Shown one piece after another: positions 21,201 through 32,632 of a stretch of 64,000 bases of DNA. Source of the stretch: Anaeramoeba flamelloides (taxonomy: Eukaryota > Metamonada > Anaeramoebidae); assembly GCA_027625915.1 (NCBI GenBank), contig JANTQA010000008.1, positions 1,629,001-1,693,000 on the forward strand, in the 5' to 3' direction. The stretch's first letter is position 1, and each line of letters opens with the position of its first letter. The notes under the pieces were generated by a model that saw only the letters and a list, made by a program, of their open reading frames with translations, was not told the origin of the DNA and did no database searches. The translations under genes were made by a program, and so were the position numbers.

Positions 21201-23720
21201 TGCTTTTTAAAATAAATAGGAAAAAAGAAAATTGGAAATGAAAATAAAATAAAAAAAAAATAGAAGAAATCTTCAATCAATCAGGATCTTAAATTTGGTA
21301 TTTGCTAATGTTTTTTATATGTACGAATAAAATACTGATGATATAAGATGAAAATTTTTCTGGTAGTTATTATATCGGAGCACACATAATAGATCTCGTG
21401 TTTTCAAAAAGTTTACTTTTTTTTTTTTTTTGAAAAAATCACTTAATTTTTGGGTGAGTTTTTTTTTTTCTTTCTTTGGAGTGAATTTTCTCATAAAAAA
21501 AAGTTTATCAAAATTCAATTGAAAAAGGAGTTGTAAAATGGCACTAAAACTCAAACAAGAAAAATTCTTGATCCAATAAAAAATATTAAAGTTACCTTTG
21601 TGTTCTACAGAACACTGTTATTTTCCAATTAATAAATGACAATTTTTATTTCAAGTTACAAAATATGATACTGATTTATTAATAGTAGAACAAACACAAA
21701 GATCTCCACAAAATCAATTAGAAATTGATATTTTTCGGAATTTAATTCAGCTTCATTCTTGTATTTTGGGATAAAATTTAATTTTTATTGGTTTAAATTT
21801 AAACAGAAGTATTATTTAATTTAACAGTATTAAAATGTTCTAGAGTTTAAGAAATTAAAAGAAAATGATAAGGATGTAAATGTGTTGAAAATTGGTTCAC
21901 ATTTATAAAGAAAATTAATAAAGGAGAAAAAAAAAAAAAAACAAAAAAAGAAAATTTTAACTTTTTGTTAATCCCCAAAAAAGCAATCAAAATTTTCATT
22001 TTTTGAAAACTGTCAAATTCAAATTAATAAACAATAAATTTAATCCCAAAATACAAGAGTGAAGTTGAATTAAATTTCGAAAAATATCAATTTCTAATTG
22101 ATTTTGTGGAAATCTTTGGGTTTTTTTTTTTTAAGATGGATTCTTTTAGAAACTGATTCCAAAACTTTAACAAAAAATTTAATTTTCTAAATTGATAATC
22201 GACAGTAGATGTCAATTAAAAACTTAAAAATTACTAATTGGTCGTTTTTAGTTCTTTATAAGTGTAAGGTTTAAATTTTTTTTGAAAAGGTTCAAAATTG
22301 ATTTGGTTTATTTTGAAGTAAAGTCTAACGTTATTAAAAAAGTTATAATTGGGTAATTTGATTTTTGAGTTTTTGTAAATGAAACACAGAGAAGCCATTT
22401 TAAAAAGCTTGTTACAAAAAATGATTGTTTTCCAAAACGTCTGCCTCATAGTTGATAAAATTAAACGTGATTTTTTTCAGACCTTATCCAAAACCTCTTT
22501 TTTTTTTTTCTCACTAATTTCTAAAAAATTGCTTTTACGACAAAAAAAAATAATTTTTTTTTCGTTTGCAATTGTAAATATTCTAATTTCATCTACAGTT
22601 GGCTTTAAATTTAATTATATTTTACCAACATTCAATTACTGCAAAGTGTTCCTTTATTTACTGGATTGGTTCTTTCATTTGAAAAATAAATTTCGTTTTC
22701 AAAGAAAAAAAAAAAAATATTATTCAATTATTAAACCTGTAATTTTTTCTCAGTTGATTTGTTTTAGTTTGGGTTTGGTTGAAAAAAAGCGTTTCTACAT
22801 TGAAGCTAAGAAATTTGTTATTTAAATTTATAATCAGTATTTCCCATTTTTTCGAAAAAGCGAATAAAATAAAAAATAAGGTTTTACAATTAAATTCTGA
22901 AAAAGTGAAAATTCAAAAAGTTGTTTCAATTCTGAAAAAAATGAAATGATACAAGTTCACAAAGATCATTTTGGTGGAAAACTATAACAAAAAAATAATG
23001 GTTTTTCACTTTTTCAAAAGGTTCTTGAACCAAAATCATAAAATGAATAACCTTCGTAGATTCCAGTCACTTGACAAGTCCTTTGAGATCATAGTCCTCA
23101 AAAAAGTTTTGATTTAAAAATCAGATACCAAAGGAAGGATTTTTTTTACAATTTATTTGTGACTTGTGTTGTAATTTTGAACAAAATTATGCCAAAAAAG
23201 TTGTCGAAATTGCTGATAGTATTGATTACAAACTTCAGTACAAACCTATTTTTAGAGCAGTATGAAAAACTGTTTTGGTCTCACTTTTGAAAAACAGCCT
23301 TCTCAGGTTTTTTTAGAACTGCTTTTATGGAAGAAAAATTAAAAAAAAAAAAAAGTAAAAGAAAAAACTTGAAAAAGAAAACAAACCCGAAATAGCTGTC
23401 ACCAAATTGGGTCGTGTAATGGTTGGTGGCCTTGAAATAGAAATCCCAAAAACACCTTTCTTTTCGATAATGTTACGAGCGTCCGATCCTAAGTCTCGGA
23501 AAAAGGAATCCGCTTGGCAGCCATCCAAAAGCACAACAGCTACTCTTTTTGCAGTTTTGATTGGTGGCTCGTTGAGTGACTCCTTTGTCTGATTCTTGTA
23601 AAAATATTGGGTTTTAATCGGGATAGTTGCTGTTATTTGTGCAGGATCAATGTTAATAATTGCGTATATAGAGAATAATTGGAAAAGTAAAATGACAAAA
23701 AAAACGTTTCGGATTTTCAT
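18252..23720 (-). CDS. PIGN: GPI ethanolamine phosphate transferase 1 (PIG-N/Mcd4), two exons
   Basis: The enzyme adds ethanolamine phosphate to the first mannose of the GPI precursor in the ER lumen. Exon 1 is 23387-23720 (ATG at 23720) and exon 2 is 18252-20785; donor GTTTGT and acceptor TAG join in phase across an intron at 20786-23386, giving 955 residues (human PIGN is 931). An N-terminal signal anchor (about 5-22) precedes an alkaline-phosphatase-type catalytic domain: Asp66 in LLDG, Thr100 in RPPTITRP (expected nucleophile), D217 and H221 in SVDWIGHKFRP, D264/H265 in ADHGM, H273 in GAHGD. These are the expected metal ligands. The C-terminal half has a dozen or more membrane segments. 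The SRPPTITRP motif and the RP in GHKFRP favour PIG-N over PIG-O or PIG-G. Oddity: across the junction, about 20 residues normally found after the ISGxYE segment seem absent, so a small exon may be hidden in the intron. Confidence 0.9.
20786..23386 (-). other. Intron of PIGN, 2.6 kb, containing a hairpin element
   Basis: GT-AG bounded (donor GTTTGT read on the minus strand at 23386, acceptor TAG ending at 20786). It contains an inverted-repeat element (21692-22124) and long A/T runs. A 148-codon frame at 22379-22825 (+) looks like chance in low-complexity sequence. I looked for a small in-frame exon with the family's GWxxNP motif and did not find one. Confidence 0.75.
21692..22124. mobile_element. 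Inverted-repeat element inside PIGN intron, about 430 bp
   Basis: Arms about 21695-21790 and 22028-22121 are reverse complements with few mismatches; AATCAATTAGAAATTGATAT and TTGTATTTTGGGATAAA are matched blocks. The roughly 240 bp spacer has no ORF. It fits a non-autonomous foldback/MITE insertion, which would help explain the intron's length. Confidence 0.75.
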
Positions 23721-25689
23721 CTTTTTTTTTTCTTTTTAAGACGAGAGCAAAAATGGATTGAAAAAAAATAAGAGATTAACAAAAAATGTGAAAGTACCTC
23801 TTTTTTACCATTCCAACTATTCGTGAGAATTTTCCCAAAAAAAAAGAGTGTAGTGGGGCTGTTTCTTCTTTATTTAATCTTTGCAGCAGGTTTTTTCTTA
23901 CTGAAAATTTTTTTGTGGAAAATTTATTATTTGTGGTATTTTTATGAACAGAACAAGAATTCCAATTTTGAATTGGTTGTATTTAGAAACTCGTTTTATC
24001 GAGTCTTTTTTGGATTTTTGGAAAGTTTGAACTTTTAATAGGAAAATACTTGTTATTAATTTCGTAATTTTCAATACTTTCCAAAAACAAATACACACCG
24101 TGACTGATTTTTGTTGTTCTTTTTTTGTTCTCTGGATTGAAAACCCCTTTTTAATATTTTTCTGTTGCTTTTACTTTTTTTGTTTGAAAAATAGTGGTAA
24201 TTGATCTAAATTCATCAAAGGAAGTATAGACCACAGATGTTAGAATTCAAACATTGCTAATTCTCCTCTAGACAAACAAATATTTTGTATTTGTTCACGA
24301 AATAAGATTGATTTCAGAACTTTCATTATTTGTGAATATTATGTTCGAATATTTTTTCGAAATGATAGTCTTATGGAAAAAGGTACCAATTTCTGTGTTA
24401 ATTAATTCTGCTCTTTATATTTTAAAATTTTTAGTCGAAAAATATCATTGTTTTTTATCAACAATAATCCTCTTTTGTATTTTTTAGAAGATGAGATAAC
24501 CTTAACCGTTAAAAGAGGCCACCAAATTTTGTAGAAGGTGTTAGTTTTTATTTGGTAACCTTCATCTTTGTCATAATCTTTGAGTTTTTGAATTAATGTG
24601 TACTTTGAATATTGTTGAAAAACAATTTCGAAAATCACTTTTTGAGTTTGTGGTTTTAACTGTGTTCTTCCAGTAGAGATTTTGTGTGTTTTTTCTCATA
24701 ACTTGAGATAAATAAGTGTTTATAATAATTTTCAAAATTGGTAAGAAAAGTTTACAAAGAAAACAAAATTATTTTCACTTCTTATGGAATAACTGAATCT
24801 ACTCTTTAGAGTTCTGATTTATTGTAGTTGTTTACTCACTATTTACAACTAAATTTTCATTTTTGAGGAATTTTCACTTTTTATTGACAAAACAAAGAGG
24901 AAGTGTAATTTTTTTTTTTAAAAATAGCTTTATGATTTGGTATAAAAAATCGATTTAGCGAAAAAATTCAAATTTGTTGTTTGCAGTTATTGCTTCTAAT
25001 TGTTTGAAGAACAAAACCTAAACAATTTTGTAAGATTATTTTTTTTTATTTTTTTCCTCGTGATTTTACAGTTTCAATCATCAAGTTTAAAATACAATAT
25101 TTGTGTATATCACTTTGAACCGTTTTAAACATTTTCCAAGACAACCCACCGCTATAATAATTACATGTACCAACATAGTTCAAACAATTGACATTCAATT
25201 TTCACATTTTTAGATGAAGAAAACTCAACTTTCTTTTAAAATTTCTTTTAAATGGGTAATCTCACAAAGATTGTTTTTCGAATTATTTTTGAAATTTAAG
25301 GGATTAACCTTTACGAAATAGAAGCCTAAGATTAAAGTATGTTGTTTTTGGATGTTAATTACATTTGGAGACTTGATTCAAATGTCTTTTAAAATTCTAT
25401 TAGTCATGTACTACTATTCGTTGATCTATATCAATTAAAAATGAATCTTTGTATTAGTTAAAAACCAAGAATTTAAAAAAAAATATGAATTCAAGACAAA
25501 TTTAAAGACTTAATTATCAATATTCAGACCATAAAGTTGTAAAATATCTTTATTAACGTTGTTTCCGAAATATAGATCAGTTACTACAAAATTCAAAGGT
25601 TAAAAAAATTAATTTAATAATTAACCAATAGATTTTTTTGACTTATTTTTTTCTGAAATCTTGGAAATAAAGTCTTTTTTATAATAAAT

Positions 25690-25875
25690 GTCCTTTTTTT
25701 TTTTTTACTTTTTTTTATTTTATTTTTAGACGAAAAACAAATATTTCTTGTGTATAGAACCGAATATTAAAATAGAATTTTTTTATTATAATAGATAAAT
25801 TCAATTCATAAAAACATTTTTCTTTCAAAATTTGATTTTTAATGGGCCAATAATTATGAAAAGGGGTTTATAATG
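25690..25875 (+). repeat. Dispersed repeat family F, copy 1
   Basis: Direct match to 49137-49320: TTTTTTTATTATAATAGAT, AATTTGATTTTTAATGGGCC and the preceding poly-T/ACTTTTTTTTATTTTA block occur in the same order. Non-coding. Confidence 0.6.
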
Positions 25876-26262
25876 ATGCTATAATTAGATTTATAAAAAG
25901 GGAAACAAAAAATCCAACCTTTGAATTTTTTTTTTCGATGGTTATTTGATTCGTATTTGAAATTAAACTATATATATATATATATAAAGTTTAGTCACTC
26001 TTGAAGTTCTAAATACAACTTATTAAATACCGGGGCACTCTTAACCGGGGTTCTATTTTTAGATTTGGAAAATTATTTTTAAAAAATATTATGAAAAAAA
26101 AGTTTTTAATTGTGATCATTAGTAAATAATCCAATTATTTATTGTTCAATAATATTTATAATATATTTTGTTGTACTATTTGAACAATACAACAATACTA
26201 TCATTTATACCAAAATTTAACCTAAACACCGTTTCAAAAACTGTGACTCATCTGTTATATAA

Positions 26263-26333
26263 CCAGTTCCACTTTTAAGATACGGGTTTTCAAAACCATT
26301 TTAGACAGAATAAAAATCTCGAATTAAGGGACT
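26263..26333 (+). repeat. Diverged single arm of the TA-flanked MITE
   Basis: CAGTTCCACTTTTAAGATAC, then AAAAATCTCGAATTAAGGGAC, align with the left arm of the complete element at 27034 in the same order and spacing. The other arm is not recognisable, so this is an old, partial copy. Confidence 0.5.
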
Positions 26334-27033
26334 AGTCTTCTACGACACCAAGGAAAAAAATTTAAAATATGTTATTGGTGGTATTCTCTACTTAAAAATT
26401 TTGTAGATCCCAAGTGTCAAAAAACTCAGATCAACTAAGAAAGTCATAAAAGAAAATTAGTTTTAGTGAGATCAATTTTATATTCCATTTTTTCTGCAAA
26501 AGAAAACGATTAAATTCTTTTTTTTTCTTACAATTTATCAATTTTTTACCCCTTTTATTGTAATTTTGATCATTATTGGACTATAGCATTTCTTTATTAC
26601 CAATAAATATTAATATAAAGAATTATTTCTTTTTTGAGATAAAATTTTTGCTTAACCAAAAAAATTGATATCTTCAAGGGATTAAAAAATAATTGTATTT
26701 TTTAAGAAGAGTAGTTATAATAATCAAAGTTTTAAAGTCCTGTATAAAGTTTATAACGGAATTTTGTTTTTTGTATTAAGACAAAATTCGATTTTTCAAA
26801 ATAAAATTATCTTGAAGATATTTCGTAATTAGTTAATTTTATCCTCAAAATTCAAAATCAATTTTTTTCTACCAAAAACGAATTGAATTGTTATAAGGAT
26901 TCTTGTGAATAAGATCAAACAATTTGTTTTGGAAAAAAATTTCAAAATTGAAAATTTTTTTGTCATTTTTTTTTCATTTTTTGAAAATCAGAAAACAACT
27001 TTTTTAAAACATTAGAGAAAAAAATTTTCTGTA

Positions 27034-27230
27034 CAGTCAGTTTCACTTTTAAGGCACAAACTTTCAACGAAATTTAAGGCAAAAAAAAAATCTCAAATTA
27101 AAGCACAAAATCCAAATTCAAGTAAAATAAATTGTAAAAAAAAAAAATACCAAATTTTGTGCCTTAATTTGAGATTTTTTTGTGCCTTAAATTTCGTTGA
27201 AAGTTTGTACCTTAGAAGTGAAACTGACTG
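27034..27230. mobile_element. Complete 197 bp MITE with long TIRs, TA target duplication (Tc1/mariner-type)
   Basis: The ends begin CAGTCAGTTTCACTT and are near-perfect inverted repeats of about 80 bp each (27034-27112 and 27150-27230), leaving a 30-40 bp A/T centre. TA flanks both ends (27032-27033 and 27231-27232), the target duplication used by Tc1/mariner transposases. There is no ORF, so it is non-autonomous and depended on a transposase elsewhere. Arms differ at only a few positions, so it is the youngest copy in the window. Confidence 0.85.
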
Positions 27231-27474
27231 TATAATAGATCTCAATTTAATTGATAAAATGTAGTTAAACCTCTACCTAATATTCATTTATTGAATCACC
27301 TATACCACAATTAGTTTTATTGGTTAAGATTTGAATTGGAATATTAATCAAAGAGAAAGCAACCAAATTAAAAAAATTTATTCTGAATTTAATACTTTCC
27401 AACCTTAAACGAAAAATATACTTTCCCATTTTCAAGAATGAACTTAATTCTTAAACACAATAATAAGTTACTTT

Positions 27475-27655
27475 TTTTCGTTTTATATTGGAAACATGTA
27501 AATTTTGAATTTCAAAAAAGAGATTCAAATCAATAAATTATTTAAATAACGCCAACTCATCCATTTCATAAGTCGAAACACAAATTACAAAAAAAAAAAA
27601 ATCAAGATCTTCACAAGATTTTATTTTATTTTCAAAAACGACTACCCCCTTAAGA
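27475..27655 (+). repeat. Repeat B, copy 1
   Basis: About 175 bp that matches the reverse complement of 43222-43395: GAAACATGTAAATTTTGAAT, AACTCATC.ATTTCATAAGTC, AAACACAAATTAC, and TTTTCAAAAACGACTACCCC. It abuts a truncated MITE on its right, as does the other copy. Confidence 0.65.
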
Positions 27656-27783
27656 CAAAATATTCAAATTTTAGTAAAATAATTTGTTCAAAATAAAAAG
27701 ACAAAAAATGTACTTTAATTTGGTGTTTTTTTTTGTTCCTGTAATGTCGTTGAAACATATGTCTTAAAAGTATAACTGACTGT
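27656..27783 (+). repeat. Truncated copy of the TA-flanked MITE
   Basis: The centre and right arm of the element at 27034 are recognisable (TGTACTTTAATTTGGTG, GTCGTTGAAACATATGTCTT, TATAACTGACTG), but the left end is replaced by repeat B. Confidence 0.55.
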
Positions 27784-27849
27784 AATGAATTGAAAAAAAT
27801 AATACCATTTAGTATTGAAGATGAACTAATAATTAAATCTGTTTTTAAT

Positions 27850-28135
27850 TAACCTTTTAATCCTTCTAAATATATAAAAATCCGATATTTTTAAATATTA
27901 AAAAAAAAAAAATAAAATAAATACTAAAAAAAAGCATGTCATATTTTTTGAAATGAACATTAACGGATTTTATATTAATAAACTTTGACCAAAAAAGATT
28001 AAAAACTAGATTTTTTATGAATAATTAAATTTATTTTAAAATTCATTGCCTTAGCACAATTTTCTTAGATTATTTGTCTTTTTGTTGATCCTTTTTTTTT
28101 TTTTTTCACTGATCTTTCGCAAAAGAAAAAGTGAA
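27850..28135 (+). repeat. Dispersed repeat family G, copy 1
   Basis: Direct match to 45690-45975: TTCTAAATATATAAAA, ATTTTTTGAAA, a TTCATTTTAAAA-type block, TTGATC.TTTTTTTTTT and TGATCTTTCGCAAA/TGATCTTTTGCAAA in the same order. Non-coding and clearly diverged. Confidence 0.5.
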
Positions 28136-29811
28136 AAAAAAAAAGACATCATAAAAAATAAGAAAGAGAAAAACTAAAGAAAAAAAAAAAAAGAAAAACA
28201 AAAATTTGCAAAATTAAAAAAAAAAAAATACAAAATTAGAAAACAAAAGAAAACAAAAATTTGAAAAAGCAAAACTAAAATTTACAAAATTAGAAAAAAT
28301 GAAACTGATCCAAAAATTTGAAAATATTTTGTTGATAAAAATATTGGACAAACCCTCAAAACAACTTACATTAACATTAAAAAGTGAATCAATATATTTG
28401 AAATCTAGTTTACTTCAATTATAAACGAATTTAAGGTAGCGCTAACCCCACAAAGGAAATTTCAAAAATCAGCCAATTTACAAAGCTTTTTTAAACTTAA
28501 CCCAACAAAACTTTTTCTATAGAATGCGCTCAAGATATCTTTAAAAATATTTGTATAAATTCAACAAAAAGTTTCGAACTTTCAAGCTAAAGTTTCCTTT
28601 TTGATTAGTTGTAAACCAACTCATCAAATTTTTTTTTTTCCCAAAAATAACATGTTACAAACTAAAATACATATTTTTTGTTGTATTTAGATAATAAAAT
28701 ATTTTTTTTCTGAATCCATTTTAATCTTATGAAAAATAATAACTGAACAAAAAATTTGTAAAAAAATTTTGAATTTGTTCATAAAAACAATGACCTTTCA
28801 ATTACTGATAGTAATCGAAAATAATTATTTGTTTAATTAAAACCAACCAGAAATACTTTGATTGAAGATTGAGTAGAATTTACTCTTTGATTTAAAAACC
28901 TTCACCCTAAAAAATTTTTAAACAATATAGTGCAAAACTCATTTTTCGTAATTACTTCCCATTCCAAAATTTTTTATTATCTCTCATTTTTTCAATATGA
29001 AATGTGTAAAATAAAGTGAAATCTTGAACATCTTTTTAAATATATTTTTTTGAAAAACATTAAGATACTATTTTACGTACCTGTTGTAAACATCTCTATT
29101 ATATATTAAAAAAATGTACTAAAAAAACAATTTTCTAATAAATCAAGAGGAAATTTGGGATAAAATCTCATATTGAAACACTGTTATAAAAAACAATTAA
29201 TATACATAAGCGAAAAAAAAAATGAATATTTAATAATATCAACAATATCAAAATTTTAATATCAATGAGATAAAATTGTAAAATTACAATTTTATAACTT
29301 ATTGTTTAATAAATGATAGTATTGGGCAACAGTATCGTAAATTTTGATTTCTAATTGATTTTTCATAAAAGTTTTTTTTTCTAAAACAAATTATTATTAG
29401 CAAAAAATATATTTCTAAATTAAGAATAAAATATTTTCATTTATTAATTGAAAAATGAAAGTTCTGTTATATTTTTACAAAGAAAAATGAGTGATCAATA
29501 GAAATTTGACAAAATCTAAAAAATAGAAGAGGAAAAACAATTGAAATATTAATAAATAAAAAATATTAGTCTCTTTTAAATTGTCAGATTAAAATAAGAC
29601 CTATTTTAGTTTGGGATTTCCAAAATATGAAAGAATTAACAAAAATTAAAGATTTAATTCAATTCTTTAGAATATTGATAAGGTATAAACTGTGCGGTAT
29701 TCAAAGTCACCTGATGATACATACCCATAATAAAAAAGAGAAAAATAACAGCATTGATAACCACATTGATCATGGAACAATAAATAATTTCCTGACAATT
29801 TAATTATATAT

Positions 29812-30351
29812 ATATAAACTATAATTCCAAAATTTTGAACACAGTTTAAACAGTTGAAAGAATAACAATACTGCACTTTAAATTCAATTTGGAAAGAAAT
29901 TTTGATTTTACTAACTATTTTCATTTTTTGACTTTTTTGTTTTGTTTTCATTTCCTTTTTTTCAGTTATGTGGTCTGTTTCCTTAGATCTTGAAAATTTT
30001 TTTCGATGGTTGATAGAATTTTAAGATGAGTTTTGTTAAATTGGAAAACCACATACAATTGATAGATGGTATCTTATCATTTGATTGATCAATAATTGTT
30101 GGCGAAATTTCAATAAATTTAACAATACATTTTTTGTTCCGCTTGTTTCATTATTTTGGGCACCCCAATTTTTATTTTTGAGTTTTATATTTTTTTTTCT
30201 TTTATTTGGATGAAAATTATTACTTATTAAAACATTAATACTGGGTAACTTAAATGTGGTTTTAAGTTAGGTTTGGAAAAATATAATAAACTGGGTTTTT
30301 TTGTCTATTTTTGATTTTCTGATGTGTCCAAATTTTTGGAATGGGGTTTAT
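29812..30351 (+). repeat. Copy of the 1.6 kb foldback family (single arm)
   Basis: Corresponds to the right arm (34625-35168) of the foldback element: TTTGTTTTCATTTCCTTTTT, AAAATTTTTTTC.A..GTTGAT, GGTATCT..C.TTTGAT.GATCAATA, GAAATTTCAA.AAATTTA, and the terminal GGGGTTTATAT. A 94-codon minus-strand frame inside it has no coding signal. Confidence 0.6.
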
Positions 30352-30704
30352 ATTACTTATTTTCTCAAATTCATTCAAATAACAACAATATTATTAATAT
30401 CTACAGATATAACACCCATCTTATCAAAAGCCAACAATATTTTTCTAACGTTTAGAAAATTAAAATGAAAAGAAAAATGAATTGACTCAAATAAAAAAAA
30501 ATAGTGTTTTGTTGACTTTTTTTGAGTCTTAAATCAAAAATATCGAATCAATTATCGAGTGTGAGGTTTTTGACTCAAAAAAACAAATTATTATATTTTT
30601 ATTGGGATTAAATCCACCCTTAAAAAATTATTTTTTAAAAAATAAAGTCTCAGTGGACGGATAGGTTATTTCAAAAATGGAAAATGGAAAAACGAAAAAA
30701 TAAA

Positions 30705-31715
30705 TTAGTCGCTATTTGAAGAAGTATAATTTGACAATTCGTCGTTGCTGCTTGATTGCTGTTCAATGTCGAGACTATTTTGGTTATTGTTTAATTGAAC
30801 TTCCTCTGAATCGGAGCTTGTGGGTTTGGAAGAGCTTGATTTTTTTCTTTTGTTTTTCGAGCAAGTCACCCAACATTTAAAGGAATTGAGCCATTTGAGA
30901 ACACAGTACTGTTCATCATAATAGGGCCTCTGATCCTTTTTGAGCATCCACCTCCAAAGAAGAAACATCCAAGGAATGCCAAGGTTCATTTCTATTGCGG
31001 AGTCAAACAGCAAGACGTCGATTTTGCCTGTTCGGATCCCCGAGATGTAAAAGGCAAATTCAAAAATGCCTTCCCCAATGAACCCGATCAAGAAGAGCTT
31101 GACAAGATCCTTTACTTTGATTCTTCTCCAGCAGAGATACCCGTAGCCAATGACCAAGGAAAGTAACATTTTCCACCTATTGCCCCCCATGTGTCGGCCA
31201 ATTTTACAGGTACGGTTGTCCCAATCGAAGCCCTTTTGCATGAAGGCAGGTATAGTTTGGACAGAGAAAAACAAGATTGTCCAAAGAATACGTTGGCGGG
31301 TCCTTTCTTCAGAAGACAGCGGTTGCTTCTCGGCAACAACACCATTGGAACTGTCTGCATCTGAATCGCCAGAGATCTGGATCTTGGTGCCACTGCTTCC
31401 GTTGTTGTCTGTTTCTTTGAGAAAGGTAAGCTCAAACATCATAACCACCCACGCGGGATGAACAACACCAGGCGTCGAAGAAACCCAGAACATTAAGAGC
31501 GCAGGATTTACAAAGCAGTTTGTTCTTCTGGTGCCTTGCCACGAGTACCAGATACCATAATCAACAATGTAATATACAATCAAGCCAATCAAGGACCATA
31601 GCAAAGCCAATTTCTTCTTTCTTGCAATCAAAAAAAGGATCCAGATACAAAGAAAAAGAATATCAAAATAAATATAGTCAGCGTCAAATGTTCGATCAAC
31701 AAATTCAGACTTCAT
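30705..31715 (-). CDS. Unrecognised multi-pass membrane protein
   Basis: A 336-residue single-exon ORF, ATG at 31715 and TAA at 30705, markedly richer in G+C than its flanks and with ordinary amino-acid composition, so it is a real gene. Hydrophobic segments lie at about 15-31, 36-54, 70-97, 143-160, 182-197, 204-226 and 236-257, giving six or seven predicted membrane spans. A polar Ser/Asp loop (about 101-141) separates spans three and four, and the cytosol-like tail (285-336) is Ser/Asn/Asp/Lys rich and probably disordered. A conserved-looking core reads EGIFEFAFYISGIRTG then IEMNLGIPWMFLLW. I do not recognise the family and assign no function. Neighbours give no clue; the nearest confident genes are more than 6 kb away. 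Confidence 0.85.
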   Translation of the reverse strand: MKSEFVDRTFDADYIYFDILFLCIWILFLIARKKKLALLWSLIGLIVYYIVDYGIWYSWQGTRRTNCFVNPALLMFWVSSTPGVVHPAWVVMMFELTFLKETDNNGSSGTKIQISGDSDADSSNGVVAEKQPLSSEERTRQRILWTILFFSVQTIPAFMQKGFDWDNRTCKIGRHMGGNRWKMLLSLVIGYGYLCWRRIKVKDLVKLFLIGFIGEGIFEFAFYISGIRTGKIDVLLFDSAIEMNLGIPWMFLLWRWMLKKDQRPYYDEQYCVLKWLNSFKCWVTCSKNKRKKSSSSKPTSSDSEEVQLNNNQNSLDIEQQSSSNDELSNYTSSNSD

Positions 31716-32632
31716 AGAAATACAAGTCGAAATTGGAATTCTTGGAAAAAATAATCCAATTTGGAAATTTTTTTAACCTTTTTCCAAAACTTTTTTTTTC
31801 GCTTTTATAAACAAACAAAACTTTGGAAAAATTGGAAGTACACTCGTTTTTCAATTTTTATAAAATACTATTTTCGTTTTTTTGCAATTTGTGTTGAAAA
31901 ATAAAAGTTCTCTTTCTTTTCAGTTGTTAAGTATTTCAAACACAAACAATTTTGAGATGATTTTTTGTCTTCTTTATTGTCATTTAAATTTTTACCGTTT
32001 AAACGTTAAACATTGTTGAAATGTTTTTTCTTTCGCTTTATTTGGTAACAACTTGTTAAACCATCAAGATTGCGTGACTAAAAGAGAACTGATGAGTGAC
32101 TATAGTCAATTAGAATTCATAATAAATTTTCGTTTTTCCCATTTCTCGGACTGTTATTTAAATTACAAATGGGAAAAATTTTCACTTCATTTTCCAAGTT
32201 TTCCTCTTTGCTTAACTAGAGTTTTTAAATTACAACTTACTTCATTGAGAACTCTCCTTATGAAAGAAAAATCTGGAAAATAAAACAAAAATATTTTCCC
32301 ATTTATAATTAAAATATCGGCTAAGGACTATTATCACAAAGAAATGTGGGTTTTTAAGAAAGTTTCATAAAATACTTTTCGAAGCTTTGTAGCTTTTAAA
32401 AGGGTAGAATTCATTAAATTTTTTATGTATTATTGGTTTTTATTATTTATAAAATGGGAAATATTTTCTTTATGGGCTACTTTTGTAATTGAAATTTAAT
32501 GCTTAAGGACTCTAATCAGTCTTTGGGTATTGATAAATCTACCAATTTTTTTGTGTACATGATCTAAGATACTAAAATGATATATTTTTACAACAGCTAT
32601 CTACACTCTTATTACAAAATGAAAAAGATGAT

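Larger units (their letters stand above)
23721..30704. other. Intergenic region, AT-rich, repeat-laden, no gene supported
   Basis: Holds a family F copy (about 25690-25875), a (TA)n tract (about 25971-25986), a diverged MITE arm (26263-26333), a complete TA-flanked MITE (27034-27230), repeat B with a truncated MITE (27475-27783), a family G copy (27850-28135), and a copy of the 33594-35168 foldback family (29812-30351). The first 200 bases should include the PIGN promoter; I see no motif. No exon-like segment was recognised. Confidence 0.55.

Noticed and set aside
22379-22825. 148-codon plus-strand frame inside the PIGN intron
   Set aside because: Composition is Phe/Lys/Ile filler from A/T runs, with no recognisable motif. 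Overlaps an antisense frame of equal quality, as expected by chance in this sequence.
29667-29951. 94-codon minus-strand frame
   Set aside because: Largely inside a copy of the dispersed foldback family; other copies do not keep the frame open.
32053-32283. 76-codon plus-strand frame upstream of the membrane protein
   Set aside because: Overlaps a family C-like repeat fragment and lacks coding composition.
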